Of a DNA stretch of 64,000 bases, positions 58,106 through 64,000 are shown piece by piece. Made by a program: the position numbers and the translations under genes. A model generated the notes under the pieces. It saw only the letters and a program-made list of their open reading frames with translations, was not told the origin of the DNA and made no database searches. Source of the stretch: Selaginella moellendorffii (taxonomy: Eukaryota > Streptophyta > Lycopodiopsida > Selaginellales > Selaginellaceae); assembly GCF_000143415.4 (NCBI RefSeq), contig NW_003314268.1, forward strand, positions 832,336 to 896,335, in the 5' to 3' direction. Positions within the stretch are counted from its first letter, which is position 1. Every line of letters starts with the position of its first letter.

Positions 58106-60612
58106 GCTCTAGGTATCATCTTGTTGCTAGGACCAAATTCGGATCTCGGACCTTTCTAAATTTGAACATTAAATCATCATTTTTACAGCTAAATCAAAGA
58201 AAATTATATGAAAAAAAACTATCAACTATTCTGCTGCTCTGCTCGATCAAACTTGTCACTGCTCTTTAGCTGCTTCCCCTTTGCTTTTTGAAGCTGGTGC
58301 TGGGCGAACTTAAAACTTCGATTTTTCAACCTGCTGGCCCTGCTTGGTTTAAGAAATTTTTTCGTCTTTAAGCTGCTCAATCTTTGCTGCTCGATCTTAG
58401 CTGTTTCAGCCTGCTCCCTTTCTCTCCAAGTTTTAAAATCATCTTACGCTTTTCCATTCCCACTTGCTCGATTCTTATGATCTCTGACGCTGGGTTTTAT
58501 CTTTCGCTGCTTCAAGTCCTGCTCCACCCTCATTTACATATTCTTCTGGCGGCCTCCTATGATCTGGACCAAGTTGGCAGTCAGACTATTTTCCAAATAG
58601 AAAAGAAACACAATCTCTCAAGGTTGTACTCACAAGTTGGCCAGAATAAGCAGCTCCTTAGCGTAGTCTCTGAGATGTTTTATTTATTTAGTCTCAAAGA
58701 GACTGCCTCCTACGATCTGGACAAAGTTGGAGCTCAGAAGATATTCCACCAGAGGAGAAAATTAAAAAACAAAAAAAATACCATAGGATTTGTTGCTGAT
58801 ACTAAAGGAGCTACAATTTGTGTGTCGCTGCAGCTTGCTTCTTCTGTTTAACAACACGGATGAAATGAATGGAAGAGGAAAAAAAGAATGACTATACGTA
58901 CCCTCAGTCCACATTTCTCGATTGTAAAGGTGGCCATTGAACCTCTGAATCGCTTTGCACCAGCTTCCACGTTCCATGAAACTCGTCCGATCTTCTGTCT
59001 TTATGACTGTTGCTTCGTCTTAGAGTTCACTCCAGCTCTTGTAGTCTCCGCATGTCAGGGGCGAACATCAGCCGTTTTTCAGTCTTTGTGAAGCCGAACC
59101 TCTGGCTCCACCGCCACAAGCAGTTTCTTCGAGTTTGAGATCATCTTGCCAACATCATCTTCTATCATCCAAGCACCTGTAAGAGCGATCCTGGACAGCA
59201 TTGAAGCTCTTGTCCCGTTTCCGTCAACTAGAGAGCTTTGTCTTGATCCGTCTTGGCATCTCATCTTCTCCTTCATCTCGCCGCCGACGTGATGGACTCT
59301 GCTCCACTCGGCTGGCTGACTGCTCCGATCTCGGGCACTGTCTCGGCGAGCTCCGCTTGAGAAGCCCAGATCTTGACAAAATTATCTGCTATCTCCCGAT
59401 TGATCAAGACTTTGGAGTCAAGGGAGGATATCTCCTCGACGAGGTTGATCTTCTCTTGACTTAGAAGTGTGGAGACTGGTCTCTGGCGCTTTGGAGGCTT
59501 GCTACTGCTTCCCTGTGCTGCTCGAGCTGTCAGTACTTGGCTTGCATCTCTGTTCTGGATTTGACTCTCGAGAGCTGGTTACTTCTTGAACTTCCATTCT
59601 CGTTTCTTCAACGTGCTTAGAACCTCTGCCAGTTAGGGAATGCTTCCGCCACTTCAGGCCTTGATCGTGCTGAGAAGCTTGAGCGGAAGCATGCAAAAAC
59701 ACAGCTTCCTGCGAAGCCAGATGCTCCTTCTTGTCGCATGTAGCGTCCATCTGATCCGTCAAACCTCTGGAGCTCGGCGCTCCATGCGCTCTCACATCGG
59801 TTCTCCTCGGCTTGTCTTCATCCTTCAGAGCTCCTCACCCAAAGCTTTGCTTTGCATCTGGCACGTCTCTCTCTCCTCCAGCGCCTCGAGTCCCATGATC
59901 CTCTCCATCAGCTGCCAGTTACTTGCTTCTCCAGCCTCGCCTTTGCACTTCCAAACTCCGCCATCACGTGCTCTCGCCGAGAGCTCCACCTCGTGCAGCG
60001 GATTCGACTCCGTCAGCCATTATCCCCTGGGGCTTCTCCTTCAAGAACTCCTGTCCGAACACTTCCCTCATTCCACCAGATGACAGAGAACGTCTAGCGT
60101 AGTCTGTCTTATAGTCTCCGCAGCCATCCGAAACCCCAGTCACGAGCAGCTTCAGCTATATCGTCTTCTCGCCATCTTGCAGCCATCTGGCACTGGTTTA
60201 CGTCGTTCCTCACTACTATCATGGACAGCCTTACCGTAGCAGGCGCTCCTGAATCATCTCCGTCCACTGGAAAGCTGATAAGATAGATCCCTCCTTGCTC
60301 CAGCCACTGTAGAGTGTAGTCCAACTTGATCCATTGATCTTCTCTTGACTTAGAAGAGTGTGGAGGCTGGTCGCTGGCCTGTTTAGACGCCTGAAGTGTG
60401 ATGGACTTCTCCGCCTGGAGCCCTGAGACACGGTTGTCACGCACTGCTTTCACGTCTTGGACAGTTGCAAATCTTTGGAGTCGAGTCCTCGAGAAGGTCG
60501 ATCTTCTCTCGACTTAACTGGTCTATAGCTTTAGTGGCCTCCTCCTGTGCTGCTCAACTTGCTTGGAGATCCAACTTCTGGATTTGACTCTTGAGAGTTG
60601 GCTTCTCCGATG
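58106..60612 (-). pseudogene. decayed coiled-coil tail of copy 3
   Basis: Mirror of 19925-22990. Short charged frames separated by stops, such as SREDQWIK, GGIYLISFPVDGDDSG and AARDWGFGWL on the minus strand at 60453-60109. That stretch is open for 114 codons here, but is split by the tandem duplication in copy 1. Confidence 0.5.
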
Positions 60613-62323
60613 CTAGAGTCCGAGCACTGGCCTCCAGTTGACCAATCCTTGCAGCCAACTTCTCGAGCTCGGAGCCAACTTCATTTCTCGTTTCTTCGAC
60701 GTGCTTAGAACAGTTTGCTCGTGTTCTCTTCTCAGGTAAACCCAGGGTCTAGTCGTCTTAGAGTTCGCTCCAGCCCGGCCGATCATCTTCTCGCCATCAT
60801 GGTTCCGACAAAACAAACACTCATCGTTCACTTCAGCTCTCTACAACAAACACGGAAGTTATGGCCATCTGGAATCTGGAAGGTATATCAAACTTACCTG
60901 TCTCCTCTTGAATTCTGCAACAAAATCTCTCCCCGCACGATCATATAGTTCTTTTGCCTCCTTCACGAAGACCACCTCGCCGGACTGAAGCTTCTTCCAC
61001 GGTTTCCTCTCACTCGGGATCCTATCCAGCATTTTCTGGAGCCTCATCATCTTCCGCGCTCGCTTGATCCTCTCTCGGTCGCTGGATTTGCCGTTGAGCT
61101 CCTCGTAAAGCTGCTCGGTGAGTCTGATCAGAATCCGGAGCGCGCTAACACTCCAAGACTTTTCCTCGTGCTTCTCCTCTTCTGTTTCCTCGCGCTTTTC
61201 CTCTTCCAAGCTGCGGATCTTCTTCTCGGTTTTTCCCCTCTGGTTTAGCCACCGGTTTGCCTTGTGGAAAGCTTCGAGATACGCGAACTCAACATAGCCC
61301 CCTCGGCCATCGCTAAGATGGGTTTCACTCCGCCGTCGGGTGCCGTCGGGAAGAATGTCCTCCGCTGAGGAAGAGAAGCGAACCATCTTCGGCCTGGAAC
61401 CTGCAAGTCCAGAAGGCCATCGTGAGTCACAGTAGAAGAAGAATGCGAGAAGCAAAAGGAACCATACCTGGACGACGACCCCCGGCTGGCAGTAGAATTG
61501 GCTTGGGTCGCTGCTCCTCCTGCTTGGGCTTGTCATTCTCCTGCTGCTTCATCTTCTCTTGATCGTCTTCCCGTTCCAGAGGCTTCTTGATCGGCTTGAT
61601 CATCTGCTCCTCCTCTTGTTCCAGCTGCTGCTTCATCGGCTTCATCCGCTGCTCCTCCTCCTGTTCCTGCTCTTGCTTGATCGGCTTGATCGGCTTGATC
61701 GGCTTGATCGGCTTGATCGGCTGATTCGGCTGATTCTTCTCCTCTCGTTCCAGCTGCGGCTGCTCCTTGTGACCTTGCTCCTGTTTCACCTCGCGCCTGA
61801 GTTCCTTCGTCTCATGGGCTTCTTTCTCCTGCTCCTCCTCGCTCAGCTGCTCAGCTTTCTTCTCTTGCTCCTCCTCCTTCAGCTGCTTCTCGGCTTCCTT
61901 TTCCTCCTCTTGTTCCAGCTTCATCGGCTTCATCTGATCGGCTTCTTTCTCCTCCTCGTTCACCTGCTCGGCTGTCTTCTCTTCCTTCAGCTGCTCCGCT
62001 TTCTTCTCTTGATTCTCCTCTTCGTCCTCTTTCTCTTGTTCCGGCTTGATCGGCTTGATCGGCTCCTTGTGCCCTCGCTCCTGTCGTATCGCTTCTAAGA
62101 CGATTTTCACCTCGTGCCTGAGTTCCTTCAACTTCAAGGCGGCGGCGTCCATGGCTTCTCCCGAGACGGCCTCACAGACACGATCTTGGACCTTCAGCTT
62201 CGAGGCCGCCGCGTCCATGGCTTCCGGGTGGACCTTGTTGTCGCCCTTGTGCGCCTTTTTTGGTCGAAAGAGAGACCACAAACCTGTGACGCATCCACTG
62301 CGCTCCTGCTCTGTTCGCGCCAT
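60613..62323 (-). CDS. E/K/Q-rich coiled-coil protein, copy 3
   Basis: Exons 62323-61468, 61400-60898 and 60840-60613, with introns of 67 and 57 nt; the second lacks eight bases relative to copy 1. The frame is intact and encodes about 528 residues. Exon 1 is identical in length to copy 2, while exon 2 follows copy 1 in lacking the extra G. Architecture as in copy 1: basic N-terminus, long E/K/Q coiled coil with IKPIKPIKP runs, then the RFSSSAEDILPDG and RKMMRLQKMLDRI region and a CLFCRNHDGEK end. With copy 1 this is the best candidate for a functional member. Function unknown. Confidence 0.65.
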
Positions 62324-63039
62324 AGCTTGCCCTTTGCAAAATGCCTTTAATGCCCTAACCCTTACTAAATCTATTTCACATTAATGTATAAATTAGTAAT
62401 TGCCTAGCATTTGCAAACACTTTATAGTTTTTAAAAATTAAGTTGGAATAGTATCAAAATAGCAATTGGTGTGTTTGAGGAAGTAACTACAAACATGTAG
62501 GAAACTATCAGATCCCAGAAGCTATCTATATAACTACAAAATCCCATTACAAACACATAGAATAAACATTATAAAATCAATTACCTCCTACAATGCTACA
62601 AGACACTTTGGCTGGAAGTGTGCTTATGAATGTCTGGATCTAGCCACATAAAAGTTTGAAAGACAAAGGAAATCGTGAGAGTGTGCTGGTGGCAATAAAG
62701 AGATTGGGGAGCTATGAATCACAGCACTCTAGAAGCAATCCAGCAAGAAAATTGAAGATATGCAAACCTGGCATTTGCAATCGGTTTTGCACAGTGAAAT
62801 CATAACCCTGAATTACTACTCTCAAGTGAGTCTACAACTTGATGGCAGAAGTAGAGAGTTTGGTCAACATGAACGATTTCTTCTCTCGGCCCTGGAGCTT
62901 GGACTTGGACCTTGTTTTCGCCCCTTTTTTCAAACCTGTGACGCATCCACAGTGCTCCTGCTCTATTCGCGCCTAATGCCTTTAATGCCCTAACCCTTAC
63001 TAAATCTATTTCACATTAATGCGTTCGTTTAGTCTAATC
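62324..63039. other. 5' flank of copy 3
   Basis: The first 560 bp match the flank of copy 2. Near 62936-63023 a second piece repeats the 5' end of the gene and flank (CCTGTGACGCATCCACAGTG, CCCTAACCCTTACTAAATC), a small local duplication. Confidence 0.55.
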
Positions 63040-63207
63040 CACATTTTTCGGCAGTCTATCCCGGAAGATGTTTACACACTCTCATCTCTCAAGTATCTAG
63101 ACGTGAGTAGAAACCAGCTCCAGGGACTTGTTCCGGAATGCTTCCAGCTTGAGAGTGCTGATCAAACCAGCTACAGTATACCATCTGACCTCAGTAAACT
63201 TCCATAA
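63040..63207 (+). pseudogene. LRR-receptor-like fragment
   Basis: An open frame contains IPEDVYTLSSLKYLDVSRNQ, a textbook plant extracellular LRR (LxxLxxLDVSxNxLxGxIP), followed by GLVPECF and a stop. Only one to two repeats remain, with no kinase or membrane segment. It lies divergently from coiled-coil copy 3. Confidence 0.65.
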
Positions 63208-63466
63208 GAAAACAAAGAAACAATATAGTAAATAAACAGTCTTTATGCATTTTCTTTGTTGGTGAATGTTTAGATGCTTACCCTAGATATGCCATTCTTG
63301 ACATCCAAACTTCCTGACATGACAAAATTTCAAGAGCATTGAATTTACAAGGTAAATGCATTCTCCTTAAAGCTTATTCTTTATGTCATGCAGGAAAATG
63401 CAAGTCAATTTTGGTCATGTTTGCTATTGAGCTGCATCTTATTACCAAGCACACATACTTCTGCCA
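63208..63466. other. arm end, mirror of 17600-17880
   Basis: Non-coding. TTTATGTCATGCAGGAAAAT and GCAAGTCAATTTTGGTCATG match 17630-17690 in reverse. Confidence 0.6.
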
Positions 63467-64000
63467 TGTAATGCATGTGATTATAGGATGAGATTTGGAT
63501 ATATTGTCACCGTGGATCTTTGGAACCTTGGGGATAAATGGGGATAAAATAGCCATTAAAGGGCTCTCTCATCAAACAATTGCTCTTTTTCCAATTGGCT
63601 TAAGGGGAGAGAGATAAGGTGTGCTACAGTTGGTATCGGAGCAAATGGCATGGGTTCAATTCTCATTGATTAGTAGTTACTTAAAAATACAATATATCTT
63701 TGAACAAGGTATCGTACATATTGCCCTTGAGCAAGGTATTGCATACATCCTTCCTCTTGTGTAGGCTCAGTAGGGGTTGCTAGTTATTGTATGTATTGGG
63801 CAATGTGTACGTCCTTCCTCTTGTGAGCTTGTATTGTATGTATTGGGCAATGCATACGTCCTTCCTCTTATGTAGGCTCAGTAAGGGTTGCTAGTTAATA
63901 GTCAATGAGGACATTGACATCTCTGAAGGGGGGGGGGGGGGGGGGGGGTTTTAACACATATAATCACCGGGGATCTTTAAAACCTTGGGGGAAAAATGGG
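63467..64000 (+). mobile_element. TRIM-type element, 3' end beyond the window
   Basis: LTR 63467-63628 (162 bp, TGTAATGCATG...GTGCTACA), PBS at 63630-63642 (TTGGTATCGGAGC) and an interior with repeats of TACGTCCTTCCTCTT...TAGGCTCAGTA. A G run of about 20 follows near 63928-63948. The last 50 bases resemble a degraded inner part of the LTR (ATAATCACCGGGGATCTTTA), so the 3' LTR probably starts here. The G run and following bases may be poor sequence. Confidence 0.75.

Larger units (their letters stand above)
53925..63466. repeat. right arm of the large inverted duplication
   Basis: The reverse complement of 17598-26375. At 63466 a TRIM LTR interrupts it. The unoccupied partner at 17598 reads TGGCAGAAGTATGTG, so the arm probably continues beyond the TRIM, outside the window. 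Confidence 0.8.

Overview
This window reads as eukaryotic, transposon-dominated plant DNA. My best guess for the organism is a lycophyte of the Selaginella type. Every intron I can place in a plausible gene is tiny (about 51-67 nt, GT...AG). The mobile DNA is mostly Ty3/gypsy LTR retrotransposon material, including a chromovirus and a Tat-like lineage. LRR-receptor-like fragments and an E/K/Q-rich coiled-coil gene family complete the picture. The assignment is inference. I see no rRNA gene, tRNA gene, CRISPR array or bacterial operon.

Layout. 0-2.0 kb: 3' part of a DUF7869-like, probably transposase-derived gene. 2.7-5.4 kb: 5'-truncated chromovirus pol with its 3' LTR. 5.4-7.7 kb: LTR fragments and an old reverse-transcriptase remnant. 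7.8-15.1 kb: a young, structurally intact LTR element without coding capacity (LARD-like, family A). It has 1150-bp LTRs, PBS, PPT and a CTTTT target duplication, and sits inside a small TRIM-type element. 15.6-16.8 kb: an older solo LTR of family A. 17.3-26.4 kb: left arm of a large inverted duplication, with the end of an unknown gene, an LRR relic, coiled-coil gene copy 1 and its decayed tail. 26.9-29.3 kb: retroelement fragments. 29.3-32.3 kb: coiled-coil copy 2, frameshifted and truncated, with an LRR relic. 32.4-38.7 kb: gag-type remnants and family B LTR and related repeats. 38.7-46.7 kb: a second coding-less LTR element (family C) on the minus strand. It hosts a three-LTR TRIM, a chromovirus solo LTR and a minisatellite. 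46.7-53.9 kb: degenerate Tat-like gypsy element with an archaeal-type RNase H-like domain before the reverse transcriptase. 53.9-63.5 kb: right arm of the inverted duplication with coiled-coil copy 3, the best preserved with copy 1. 63.5-64 kb: another TRIM copy, broken by a poly-G run.

Only copies 1 and 3 of the coiled-coil gene, the DUF7869-like gene and one small acidic exon look potentially functional. The gypsy polyproteins all carry stops or frameshifts. The two LARD-like elements and the TRIMs must have been mobilised by enzymes supplied from elsewhere. Nesting gives a relative age order: gypsy family B and related repeats are oldest, then family C, then the TRIM and chromovirus LTR inside it. 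The family A LARD, whose LTRs differ by about seven transitions in 1150 bp, is youngest and lies inside another TRIM. Coordinates of degenerate repeats were read by eye and may be off by tens of bases.
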